Shown one piece after another: positions 6,490 to 13,750 of a DNA stretch of 25,521 nt. The stretch is from Bacilli bacterium (GTDB lineage Bacteria > Bacillota_I > Bacilli_A > RFN20 > CAG-826). The notes under the pieces were generated by a model. The model made no database searches and was not told the DNA's origin. It worked only from the letters and a program-made list of their open reading frames with translations. The first letter of the stretch is position 1, and each line of letters begins with the position of its first letter. The stretch spans positions 1 through 25,521 of the forward strand of contig JAEDIE010000020.1 of the NCBI GenBank assembly GCA_016296775.1, given 5' to 3'. Made by a program: the position numbers and the translations under genes.

Positions 6490-7194
6490 ATGGGAAGACA
6501 TTTTGAAGTTAGAGCTGCAGCAATGGCTGCCACTGCAAAGCAAAAGAGCGCTATTTATATGCGTGCAAGTAAAGAAATTTATATGGCAGCAAAAAAAGGC
6601 GTTCCTGATCCTAATTCAAACTTAGCTTTAAGATCAGCAATCGATAAGTATAGAAAATCTTGCCCAAGAGATGTTATTGATAGAGCTATTAAAAAAGCTC
6701 AAGGTGGTGATGCAACCAGCTACATTGAAGGTACATATGAAGCATTTGGTCCAGCAGGAACCTTATTAATTATCGATACATTAACTGATAACTCAAACAG
6801 AGCTTTAGTTAGTGTTAGAACAATTATTACAAGAAAAGGCGGACATTTAGGAAGTGTTGGATACAATTTTGAAAATGCTGGTTTATTTGATTTTAAATAT
6901 GATGGAAGTGAAGAAAGCTTAGAAGAAGCTTTAGTTCTTGGAGATGTTGATGTCAAAGAAATCTCTTTAGAAGATGGCGTAGCTGAAGTCGTCGTTAATC
7001 CAAGCGATTTTGAAAAAGCAAAAGGCATCCTTAATGAAATTGGAGTAAGTGATTTTGAAGTTTCACAAATTACCAAAATTGCTAATGAAACAGTAACACT
7101 TGAAGGTGAAGAATTAACAAAATTTAAAGAGTTATTGGCTTTATTAGATGAATGTGAAGACGTTCAAGCAGTTTATCATAACGTAGATTTATAA
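6490..7194 (+). CDS. YebC/PmpR family protein (YeeI type)
   Basis: Protein of 234 residues, the usual family length. The N-terminus MGRHFEVRAAAMAATAKQ, the segment KSAIYMRASKEIYMAAKKG, the central YEAFGPAGTLLIIDTLTDN and the C-terminal QAVYHNVDL follow the YebC pattern and are closest to the Bacillus YeeI branch (YebC2). The family was annotated as transcriptional regulators; later work links it to translation, relieving ribosome stalling, notably for the YebC2 branch. AAAAAGGAG lies 8 bases before the ATG. galU starts 1 base after its stop, so the two are co-transcribed. Confidence 0.93.
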   Translation: MGRHFEVRAAAMAATAKQKSAIYMRASKEIYMAAKKGVPDPNSNLALRSAIDKYRKSCPRDVIDRAIKKAQGGDATSYIEGTYEAFGPAGTLLIIDTLTDNSNRALVSVRTIITRKGGHLGSVGYNFENAGLFDFKYDGSEESLEEALVLGDVDVKEISLEDGVAEVVVNPSDFEKAKGILNEIGVSDFEVSQITKIANETVTLEGEELTKFKELLALLDECEDVQAVYHNVDL

Positions 7195-7195
7195 A

Positions 7196-8077
7196 ATGAC
7201 AAAATATGATGTAAAGCGGGCAGTAATTCCTTGTGCGGGTCGTGGCACGAGGTTTTTACCTGTTACAAAAGGTACACCAAAAGAGATGTGCCCTATCGTT
7301 GATAAACCTACTTTAGATTATATTGTTGATGAATGTATTGATGGTGGAGTCAGTGACATTTTATTTATTCTTAGCGAAGGCAAAGAAGATATTAAAAGAT
7401 ACTATAGTTTAGATAAAGAATACGAAAAAGAATTAATTGAAAAAGGTAAAGAAGAGTTTGCTTCTTTAATTAATAAATTAGCGTCTAAAGCTAGATTTCA
7501 TTTTACAATTCAACATGAATTGCTTGGTTTAGGTCATGCTGTTTTACAAGCAAAAGAATTTGTTAAAGATGAAAATTTTATCGTTTGTTGTGGAGATGAT
7601 ATTTGTCTTTATGATGATTTAGCTCCAAGCAAGCAATTAATTGAAGCTTTCAAAGAAACAAAAGGTCATACAATTGTTGGTGGTCAAAAAGTTGAACATG
7701 AAATGATTTCTAAATATGGTTGTATGGACATCGATTCTAAAATAAATGATAGATTATATTCTTTAAAAGGAATCGTTGAAAAACCTCGTGTAGAAGAAGC
7801 TACAAGCGATTTTGCTAGTTTAGGTAAATGGGTGTTTAATTCTAAGATATTTGAATATTTAGAAAAAACTCCTAAAGGAGCAAATGAAGAAATTCAATTA
7901 ACTGATGCAATTGCTTTATTAATGAAAGATGATCGAGTTTATTTCTATGATTTTGTTGGAAAAAGATATGATTGTGGTGATAAATTAGGTTATCTTGAAG
8001 CTATAGTTGACGTTGCTTTAAAGCGTGATGATTTAAAAGATTCATTTAAAGAATTTTTAAAAGAAAAGAAATTTTAG
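7196..8077 (+). CDS. galU: UTP-glucose-1-phosphate uridylyltransferase
   Basis: Protein of 293 residues that makes UDP-glucose from UTP and glucose-1-phosphate for glycolipid and surface polysaccharide synthesis. The nucleotide-binding signature AGRGTRFLPVTKGTPKEM is at residues 14-31, the metal-binding GDD at 133-135, and the sugar-binding EKP stretch near residue 195. Canonical GalU reads GLGTRFLPATKAIPKEM; the differences are mild. The gene starts 1 base after the yebC stop with no separate ribosome binding site, so it is translationally coupled. An intrinsic terminator overlaps its stop codon. Confidence 0.95.
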   Translation: MTKYDVKRAVIPCAGRGTRFLPVTKGTPKEMCPIVDKPTLDYIVDECIDGGVSDILFILSEGKEDIKRYYSLDKEYEKELIEKGKEEFASLINKLASKARFHFTIQHELLGLGHAVLQAKEFVKDENFIVCCGDDICLYDDLAPSKQLIEAFKETKGHTIVGGQKVEHEMISKYGCMDIDSKINDRLYSLKGIVEKPRVEEATSDFASLGKWVFNSKIFEYLEKTPKGANEEIQLTDAIALLMKDDRVYFYDFVGKRYDCGDKLGYLEAIVDVALKRDDLKDSFKEFLKEKKF

Positions 8078-8098
8078 GTAGGATTTACCTACCTTTTT
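8076..8098 (+). terminator. Intrinsic terminator of yebC-galU
   Basis: AGGTAGG (8076-8082) and CCTACCT (8088-8094) form a perfect 7-bp stem with an ATTTA loop, followed by TTTTT and another T-run. The 5' arm begins inside the galU stop codon. The next start codon is only 8 bases beyond the first T-run. Confidence 0.88.
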
Positions 8099-8105
8099 AA
8101 TTTTT

Positions 8106-8966
8106 ATGGAAAAAAGTAAAGTATATTATATTAAAGAAATTACTCCAGAAAATATCGTTAAATTATACGAACATTTAAATATTAATTTAACTGGAAATGT
8201 TGGAATTAAATTTCATAGTGGAGAAAAAGGTAATCAAAATTATCTTAAGCCAGAGATGTATTTCCCTATTGTTAAAAGATTAAATGCAACACTTTTAGAA
8301 TGTAATACAGCTTATCCTGGAAGCAGAAATACCACGGAAAAACATATGAAATTAATGGAAGAGCATGGTTGGAGCACGAATTTTAAGGTTGATATTTTAG
8401 ATGCAGATGGGGATTTAATGTTAGACATTCCTCTTCATAAAGTTATAGATAAAAACTATGTTGGAAAAAGAATTTTAAACTATGATTCGATGTTAGTTTT
8501 ATCTCATTTTAAAGGTCATCCAATGGGAGGATATGGAGGAGCTTTAAAACAATTATCTATAGGATTTGCCAGCTCTTTTGGTAAAAATTATATTCATAGT
8601 GCTGGAGGAAAGGCTTGGACCAAGAACCAAGATATGTTCCTACTTTCAATGGCTGATGCAGCTAAATCAGTTGTTGATTTATTTAAAGATAGAATCTGTT
8701 ATATCAATGTAATGAGTAATATTAGTGTAGATTGCGATTGTTGTAGTAAAGCAGAAGATCCTTGTATTGAAGATTTAGGCATATTGGCTTCTTTAGATCC
8801 AGTAAGTATAGATCAAGCATGTATTGATTTAGTTTATAACTCTTCATTAGAAGGAAAAGAACATTTTATTGAACGTGTAGAATCCCGTCATGGATTATTA
8901 ACAATTGAAGCTGCAAATGAAATTAATGTAGGCTCAAAAGAATACGAATTTATTGAAATTAAGTAG
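8106..8966 (+). CDS. DUF362 domain protein
   Basis: Protein of 286 residues matching the DUF362 family: NVGIKFHSGEKGNQNYL near the N-terminus, DSMLVLSHFKGHPMGGYGGALKQLSIGF, and the late segment ILASLDPVSIDQACIDLV. Many relatives carry a 4Fe-4S ferredoxin domain; this one lacks it but has a compact Cys cluster, CDCC...DPC, at about residues 209-220 that could bind metal. The biochemical role of the family is not established. The start is unusual: it lies 8 bases after a strong terminator and has no ribosome binding site. No later ATG fits the family alignment. No clear terminator follows. Confidence 0.85.
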   Translation: MEKSKVYYIKEITPENIVKLYEHLNINLTGNVGIKFHSGEKGNQNYLKPEMYFPIVKRLNATLLECNTAYPGSRNTTEKHMKLMEEHGWSTNFKVDILDADGDLMLDIPLHKVIDKNYVGKRILNYDSMLVLSHFKGHPMGGYGGALKQLSIGFASSFGKNYIHSAGGKAWTKNQDMFLLSMADAAKSVVDLFKDRICYINVMSNISVDCDCCSKAEDPCIEDLGILASLDPVSIDQACIDLVYNSSLEGKEHFIERVESRHGLLTIEAANEINVGSKEYEFIEIK

Positions 8967-9079
8967 GAAATCATAGGGTTTTTGAAAAAAATATTTAATT
9001 TAACTTATCTAAAAAATTATATTTTTAAAAATATTATCGAAATTTAAATTTTATAAATTTAATATTTTTAAGTTTTTTA

Positions 9080-9108
9080 TTGCTTTATATATTTATAAAA
9101 TATATAAT
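9080..9108 (+). promoter_or_regulatory. Promoter of rplM-rpsI
   Basis: TTGCTT (9080-9085) and TATAAT (9103-9108) are separated by 17 bp, a near-consensus housekeeping promoter. Transcription should start near 9115, giving a leader of about 67 bases before rplM. The rest of the 215-base gap after the DUF362 gene is featureless A/T sequence with short AT-only palindromes. Confidence 0.75.
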
Positions 9109-9114
9109 TTTTAA

Positions 9115-9181
9115 GACACGATTTCTAAGAATGAATTTTGTCCCGGTAAGATAAATTTTCAAAGGAAAGGAAATTGATTGT
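9115..9181 (+). promoter_or_regulatory. Leader of rplM, possible L13 autoregulatory leader
   Basis: In low-GC Gram-positive bacteria the rplM mRNA often carries a structured L13 leader that represses the operon. This leader has the right length and position and a GC-containing patch (TGTCCCGG, 9139-9146) that can pair weakly with GACA at the 5' end. I cannot match the conserved core, so this is a positional inference. AAAGGAAAGG at 9161-9170 is the ribosome binding site. Confidence 0.3.
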
Positions 9182-9640
9182 ATGAATAGAGAAACTACAA
9201 ATTTAAAGAAAGAAGAAATTGTACGTAAGTGGTACGTCGTTGACGCAGCTAATAAGCCATTAGGAAGATTAGCTAGTGAAGTTGCTACTCATTTAATGGG
9301 TAAGCAAAAACCATCATGGACTCCAAATCAAGATTGCGGAGACTTCATTATTGTTATCAACTGTGAAAAAGTTGCTGTTAGTGGTAACAACATTATGACT
9401 AACAAAAAATACTACAATGTCAGTGGTTACAATGGTGGTATGAGAGTAAGAACTTTAAAAGAAATGCTTGAAAAATATCCAGAAGAACTTTTCGAAAGAG
9501 TAGTTTGGGGTATGTTACCAAAAGGTAGACTTGGAAGAGCTATGGCTAAGAAATTATTCGTTTACAAAGGAAGCGAACATAAGCACGAAGCTCAAAAACC
9601 AGAAGTATTAACTTTTAAAAAATTGGAAGGAGTTAAATAA
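9182..9640 (+). CDS. rplM: 50S ribosomal protein L13
   Basis: Protein of 152 residues. RKWYVVDAANKPLGRLASEVA, the GKQKPSWTPNQDCGDFIIVIN segment (HxPxxDxGD in relatives), and WGMLPKGRLGRAMAKKL are diagnostic for L13. The N-terminus carries a short charged extension (MNRETTNLKKEEI). Its stop overlaps the rpsI start by one base (TAATG), so the two are translationally coupled, the standard arrangement. L13 is an early 50S assembly protein. Confidence 0.97.
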   Translation: MNRETTNLKKEEIVRKWYVVDAANKPLGRLASEVATHLMGKQKPSWTPNQDCGDFIIVINCEKVAVSGNNIMTNKKYYNVSGYNGGMRVRTLKEMLEKYPEELFERVVWGMLPKGRLGRAMAKKLFVYKGSEHKHEAQKPEVLTFKKLEGVK

Positions 9641-10032
9641 TGGCTAAGAAAATTGAATACTACGGCACTGGTAGAAGAAAAACCAGTATTGCTAAAGTCA
9701 GAGTTTTTCCAGGAAGTGGAAAATTCGAAGTTAATGGATTAGATGTCAACGCTTACTTCCCAATGAAAACATTAGTTCTTGATCTTAAACAACCTTTAGA
9801 TGTTCTTGGCGCAGCTGAAAAGTATGATGTCAGAGCAGATGTTAAAGGTGGTGGATACACAGGTCAAGCTGGTGCTATTAGACTTGGTTTAGCTAGAGCT
9901 TTACTTGAAGCACATGAAGACAGAGCTACATTAAAAGCAAACGGCTTATTAACTCGTAATTCTAGAAGCAAAGAAAGAAAGAAATACGGTCTTAAGAAAG
10001 CTAGAAAAGCAAGTCAATTCTCAAAACGTTAA
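9640..10032 (+). CDS. rpsI: 30S ribosomal protein S9
   Basis: Protein of 130 residues. YYGTGRRKTSIAKVRVFPGSG at the N-terminus, KGGGYTGQAGAIRLGLARAL in the middle, and the basic tail KKYGLKKARKASQFSKR are diagnostic. The C-terminal Lys-Arg tail reaches the decoding site in the ribosome. The ribosome binding site (GGAAGGAG) lies inside the end of rplM. A stable hairpin without a good T-run follows, then the tRNA array with its own promoter. Confidence 0.97.
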   Translation: MAKKIEYYGTGRRKTSIAKVRVFPGSGKFEVNGLDVNAYFPMKTLVLDLKQPLDVLGAAEKYDVRADVKGGGYTGQAGAIRLGLARALLEAHEDRATLKANGLLTRNSRSKERKKYGLKKARKASQFSKR

Positions 10033-10044
10033 TTTGTTTCTCAA

Positions 10045-10076
10045 TGGAAAGGGAGGGCTTATGCTCTTCCTTTCTA
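10045..10076 (+). terminator. Long hairpin after rpsI, without T-run
   Basis: GAAAGGGAGGGC (10047-10058) pairs fully with GCTCTTCCTTTC (10063-10074) with two G-U pairs and a TTAT loop, and extends by two weaker pairs outside. It is followed by TAGGAAAAAAA, not T, so it may be a 3'-end stabiliser, a processing site or a weak terminator. Confidence 0.55.
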
Positions 10077-10088
10077 GGAAAAAAATAC

Positions 10089-10117
10089 TTGATTTTAGTA
10101 GGATTATCTACTATATT
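10089..10117 (+). promoter_or_regulatory. Promoter of the tRNA array
   Basis: TTGATT (10089-10094) and TATATT (10112-10117) have 17-bp spacing. The spacer holds a perfect dyad, TAGTAG (10096-10101), GATTAT, CTACTA (10108-10113), which reaches into the -10. Transcription should start about 15 bases before the first tRNA. Confidence 0.7.
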
Positions 10118-10138
10118 AAATAAGCGTCAATATTTAAT

Positions 10139-10215
<77 letters not shown>

Positions 10216-10262
10216 TTAAAAGAATATATTGACAGTTATATAAGTTTAAGTGTCTATCAATT

Positions 10263-10337
10263 GGGCGCTTAGCTCAGTGGGAGAGCACTTCCTTCACACG
10301 GAAGGGGTCATAAGTTCGATCCTTATAGCGCCCACCA
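10263..10337 (+). tRNA. tRNA-Val (CAC)
   Basis: Acceptor stem GGGCGCT with AGCGCCC, D-stem GCTC/GAGC, anticodon stem CTTCC/GGAAG with loop TTCACAC giving anticodon CAC, T-stem ATAAG/CTTAT, and encoded CCA. It reads only GTG. In AT-rich Gram-positives the usual valine tRNA has TAC, so this is probably a second, supplementary Val tRNA. Confidence 0.94.
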
Positions 10338-10344
10338 CATATGT

Positions 10345-10420
10345 GCCTTCTTAGCTCAGCTGGTAGAGCAACTGATTTGTAATCAGTAGGTCGCTGGTCC
10401 GAATCCGGCAGAAGGCACCA
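10345..10420 (+). tRNA. tRNA-Thr (TGT)
   Basis: Acceptor stem GCCTTCT with AGAAGGC, anticodon stem ACTGA/TCAGT with loop TTTGTAA giving TGT, and encoded CCA. It lies 7 bases after tRNA-Val, so all three tRNAs are processed from one transcript. Confidence 0.96.
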
Positions 10421-10439
10421 TTTTTTATGAAATTATCAT

Positions 10440-10474
10440 GGCAATACATTAAGTTGAATTGCCTTTTTTCTTTT
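10440..10474 (+). terminator. Terminator of the tRNA array
   Basis: GGCAAT (10440-10445) pairs with ATTGCC (10458-10463) and is followed by TTTTTTCTTTTT. The 5' half, GGCAATACATTA, is identical to that of the terminator after tRNA-Leu at 25472. Confidence 0.82.
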
Positions 10475-10721
10475 TGTGGTAGTTTTTGTTTAGTTAAATA
10501 TGTTAACGATTTGAAACAACTCCCATGTTTATTTATAGTTCTTTCATAAAATAAGTTAGCAGATAGAGTTATATTAATTTCATTCTAAAACTAAGTGAGT
10601 TAAGTTATAAGGAAAGTCAAATTATTAAATTATTAAAATCATTAATTGATTTAAACTGATCAATTTTTACAATATCAAAATACTTGCGCAGTATAATTTC
10701 ATTAAATTATGAGGTAACATT
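10475..10721 (+). other. Gene-free stretch before the ATPase gene
   Basis: About 250 bases without a credible reading frame. A TATAAT at 10692-10697 is the likely -10 of the next gene; a TTTACA at 10666-10671 is 20 bp away, too far for a standard promoter. GAGG at 10711-10714 is the next gene's ribosome binding site. Confidence 0.45.
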
Positions 10722-11903
10722 ATGATTATCCGTGAAAAATACCTAAAAGAGATCAGACCTTTTTATAACAGTGATTTAATAAAAATAATTACCGGAATAA
10801 AAAGATGTGGAAAATCAGTTATTTTAAAAACTATATATGATGAAATAGCTAAGATTACCGACAATATTATATATTTAGATTTTGAAGATGCTAATAATTT
10901 GAAAAAGGCTGGATCAGTAGAATCATTATTAAATTATGTTGATCAAAATAGAAAGGAAGGAAAATGTTATATATTTTTAGATGAAGTTCAAAATGTTAGA
11001 GATTGGGCAATAGCGGTTAAAACTCTAAGGCTTCATAATAATTCAGTTTTCATTTCAGGATCAAATTCAAAACTACTTTCTAAAGAGTTTGCTACCGAGT
11101 TATCAGGAAGATACGTATCCTTTAGAATTAGGACATTTGTGTATAAAGAAATTGTTGAATATTCTAAGGAGATAGGTAAAACTATTGGCACCACCGATTA
11201 CCTAATTTGGGGAGGGTTCCCTAAAAGATTCGATACTGAAAATAGTGAATCAACTGTTAGGTATTTAAAAGATTTGGAAGATATCATCGTTATTAAAGAT
11301 TTAATTAAGAGATATAAAATTAAAAAGCCTGATTTATTTGTAAAATTTGTAAATTTTATTTTAAGTAATAATTCTAGAATATTATCTGCTAGATCAATTC
11401 ATAAATATTTAGCAGGTCAAGGCATTGAATGTTCATCAAATACAATTTTAGGTTATATGCATTATCTAAAAGAAGCGTATGTAATAGAAGAACTACAACA
11501 ATACTCTACTAAAGTAAAAAGGGAACTAAATTTTAATCCTAAAGTATATAACTCTGATGTTTGTTTTAATTCGTTAAAAGTAGATAATAAAAGATATGAT
11601 TTAGACCATAATTTAGAAAACATTGTTTATAATGAACTTTTATATATGGGTTACGATTTAAAAGTTTTCGATAATAAAGGTAAAAAAATCGATTTTGTTG
11701 CAACAAAGAACGGAAAAACATACTTCGTTCAAGTTGCATATAGTGTTGTAATTGAAAAAGCATATAAAAGAGAATTTGGTGCTTTTGCTGATTTGGATAA
11801 TATCAATCAAAAAATATTAATAACTAATGACGATATTGATTATTCAACATCAACTGTACGTCATATTAAGCTCGATGATTTCTTATTAATGGAAGAACTA
11901 TAA
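10722..11903 (+). CDS. AAA_14/DUF4143 ATP-binding protein
   Basis: Protein of 393 residues with the two-part layout of this family. An N-terminal AAA-type ATPase has Walker A GIKRCGKS (25-32), Walker B YIFLDEVQ (83-90, acidic pair Asp87-Glu88) and a sensor-like ISGSNSKLL (111-119). The C-terminal DUF4143 domain looks like a degenerate PD-(D/E)XK nuclease fold, with Glu305, Asp324 and Gln337-Val-Ala in the expected order. These proteins are widespread, often mobile or strain-variable, and their role is not established; a link to defence or toxin-type functions has been proposed but cannot be shown here. It stands alone, with gene-poor AT-rich DNA on both sides. Confidence 0.9.
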   Translation: MIIREKYLKEIRPFYNSDLIKIITGIKRCGKSVILKTIYDEIAKITDNIIYLDFEDANNLKKAGSVESLLNYVDQNRKEGKCYIFLDEVQNVRDWAIAVKTLRLHNNSVFISGSNSKLLSKEFATELSGRYVSFRIRTFVYKEIVEYSKEIGKTIGTTDYLIWGGFPKRFDTENSESTVRYLKDLEDIIVIKDLIKRYKIKKPDLFVKFVNFILSNNSRILSARSIHKYLAGQGIECSSNTILGYMHYLKEAYVIEELQQYSTKVKRELNFNPKVYNSDVCFNSLKVDNKRYDLDHNLENIVYNELLYMGYDLKVFDNKGKKIDFVATKNGKTYFVQVAYSVVIEKAYKREFGAFADLDNINQKILITNDDIDYSTSTVRHIKLDDFLLMEEL

Positions 11904-12285
11904 ACTTCAAATTTATTTTTAAGTATTTAAATAGATGAAAGTATAAAATATCATACTAAAACGTAGTGATTTAAACTTATTCTTAAATTAAATCGTTAAA
12001 TTATTGGCATCATAAAATGATTTGAAAATTATAATTACAAAAAAATATAAATTTTGGCGATAATTTATAATTAAAAAGAATAACTATTGTTGCAAATAGA
12101 ACCATAATAATACAATATATGGTTGAATTGGAACAAAGTGACAAAATGAATATTAAAGATCAAATTCGTAGTCAAATGGAGGTTATCTTTTATATAGATT
12201 GATAAGAATTATTTACTTTTATAGTCAATAAATAATCAATAAAAGTTGGAATACATCAAAAATATTTTGTTAAAATCTTTCTTCT
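11904..12285 (+). other. Gene-poor AT-rich region
   Basis: 382 bases with no full gene and no clear terminator after the ATPase gene. The only coding-like stretch is the short frame at 12071-12202. Short AT-only inverted repeats (ATAATT-type near 12026-12072) are not distinctive. Confidence 0.5.
12071..12202 (+). pseudogene. Short coding-like remnant or small ORF
   Basis: An open stretch of 43 codons ends at TGA 12200-12202. Its C-terminal part from ATG 12119 (MVELEQSDKMNIKDQIRSQM, then EVIFYID) looks like real protein, with mixed charged residues rather than the hydrophobic or Lys/Asn bias of random AT-rich DNA. There is no ribosome binding site before the ATG. It may be the tail of a decayed gene; I do not recognise the family. 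Confidence 0.25.
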
Positions 12286-13356
12286 TTATTTAATAATTAA
12301 TTTTTTAAGATTTTCATCACTTAAAAGATAATCTAAATCTTCTTTAGAATTAATTTCTATATCTTTAATATTATTAAGTATTATTAAAACAATTGAATTA
12401 AAAGTGTTTTCTTTTAATGAACTATATATTTCTTTGAATTTAAAAGAATATAAATAGTCTGAAATTATATCTAATACAATTCTTCTAACTAAACATAAAA
12501 TGTTAGTTTCTATCCAATATAAGAAAATAGGTTTAGTATCGTATTCTTTTTCAATATTTTTAATAATAGAATAAAATTTAATTCCATCGTTTGCATCATG
12601 ATATAAATCGACATATACATAATCATATATTGATAAATCATTAGTTTTCAAATATGTAAGAGCATCACATTTAATAATATTAATCTTGGTAGTATCTTTA
12701 AATTTAGTAAGAATATGTTTTTTAAAAATCTCTATGATTTCTTGATCATTTTCTAAAATAGTAATGGATTTAACATCTTTTTTATTGTTAATTAAGTAAG
12801 TAAAATAACCAATACCTAATCCAAGAACTAAAACATTACCTTTAACTTTTTTAATATCATCTTTCATGGTATTAATTTCATGAGGAATTGTAGACATCCA
12901 AGTAACATTGTTTTTACTTAAAGATAAGTATTTAAAAGTATTTTTAAAATAACCAATATTATATGTTTCTATATAATAATTATTTTTATCTACATTAATT
13001 TCATCATAAATAAACATAAAATAAGGGTAGTATTTATTAATTTCTAGTGTATATCCTTTATGTTTTATCTTATTTTCTATATTTATATTTTTAATATATT
13101 CATTAGAAATATAATCTTTAATATTTAATTCTTTTACATTTTTTAAATTATATTCTTTTTCAAATTCTACAAATTCTTTATCATATTCATCTACTTCTAA
13201 ACATTCTTTTATATATGAATATAGATCAATATTATCTTGATATACATAATCATTAAAGCTTTCAAAATAGGCATTGTAGAATTCTCCTACTTGTTCATTT
13301 AGTTCTTTCGTTGTTAAATACTTATTAATTAAACTTGATGGTATATTTATTCTCAT
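12286..13356 (-). CDS. Methyltransferase-like protein, unknown substrate
   Basis: Protein of 356 residues. The second half has a Rossmann-type class I methyltransferase pattern: motif I VLVLGLGIGYF (175-185), an acidic residue at the next strand end (ILEND, Glu202), CDALTYL (230-236) and YVYVDLYHDAND (247-257). This recalls spermidine-synthase-like folds, but no acceptor-binding motif is evident. The first 170 residues are unrelated to families I know and are rich in Tyr, Asn and Glu. The start has no ribosome binding site; a TATAAT lies 6 bases upstream, suggesting a leaderless mRNA. Codon use is extremely AT-rich. It may be a lineage-specific protein. Confidence 0.7.
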   Translation of the reverse strand: MRINIPSSLINKYLTTKELNEQVGEFYNAYFESFNDYVYQDNIDLYSYIKECLEVDEYDKEFVEFEKEYNLKNVKELNIKDYISNEYIKNINIENKIKHKGYTLEINKYYPYFMFIYDEINVDKNNYYIETYNIGYFKNTFKYLSLSKNNVTWMSTIPHEINTMKDDIKKVKGNVLVLGLGIGYFTYLINNKKDVKSITILENDQEIIEIFKKHILTKFKDTTKINIIKCDALTYLKTNDLSIYDYVYVDLYHDANDGIKFYSIIKNIEKEYDTKPIFLYWIETNILCLVRRIVLDIISDYLYSFKFKEIYSSLKENTFNSIVLIILNNIKDIEINSKEDLDYLLSDENLKKLIIK

Positions 13357-13362
13357 ATGAAT

Positions 13363-13368
13363 ATTATA
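13363..13368 (-). promoter_or_regulatory. -10 element placing the start codon at +1
   Basis: On the minus strand a consensus TATAAT ends 6 bases before the ATG of the methyltransferase-like gene, so transcription should begin at or within a base or two of that ATG. The -35 (TTTTCT at 17 bp) is weak. Confidence 0.5.
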
Positions 13369-13460
13369 GTTAAATAGAAGTTAAGAGAAAAACTAAAATT
13401 TATTTATAGCGTATAATTATTTTATGTAATATAATTTATACAAGTGAAAAGGAGAAAGTT

Positions 13461-13697
13461 ATGGCAAAGAAATTTTTTAATTTACCAAGATTAGTTCAAG
13501 TGCTTTTACTTCTTATTCCTGTAGTTGGATGGATTATTGAATTAATTATCAGATGGAGCGCTGTTGCTGAAAAATTTACTGCCCTTAATTTAGTAGCTGC
13601 TATTTTATTTACAGTTGTTGGTTGGGGATGGATTTTAAACGTACTCGATATCATCTGGATTTTAGCATTTAAACATTTATTTCTTACAAAAGTTTAA
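13461..13697 (+). CDS. Small two-helix membrane protein
   Basis: Protein of 78 residues preceded by a strong AAAAGGAG. Two hydrophobic segments (about residues 12-30 and 41-70) are separated by a short charged loop (RWSAVAEKFT), predicting a hairpin in the membrane. It is rich in Trp, Val and Ile. No family recognised. A terminator stands between it and upp, so any co-expression with upp would need read-through. Confidence 0.7.
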   Translation: MAKKFFNLPRLVQVLLLLIPVVGWIIELIIRWSAVAEKFTALNLVAAILFTVVGWGWILNVLDIIWILAFKHLFLTKV

Positions 13698-13703
13698 TTT
13701 ATT

Positions 13704-13731
13704 AGCCACTATTTAGTGGCTTTATTTTTTT
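13704..13731 (+). terminator. Intrinsic terminator between small ORF and upp
   Basis: AGCCACT (13704-13710) and AGTGGCT (13715-13721) form a perfect 7-bp stem with an ATTT loop, followed by TTATTTTTTT. It lies 5 bases before the upp ribosome binding site. Confidence 0.85.
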
Positions 13732-13750
13732 ATTAGAAAGGAAAATAGTT

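Noticed and set aside
9007..9070. AT-only palindromes before rplM as terminators
   Set aside because: They have no GC core and are expected by chance in this composition.
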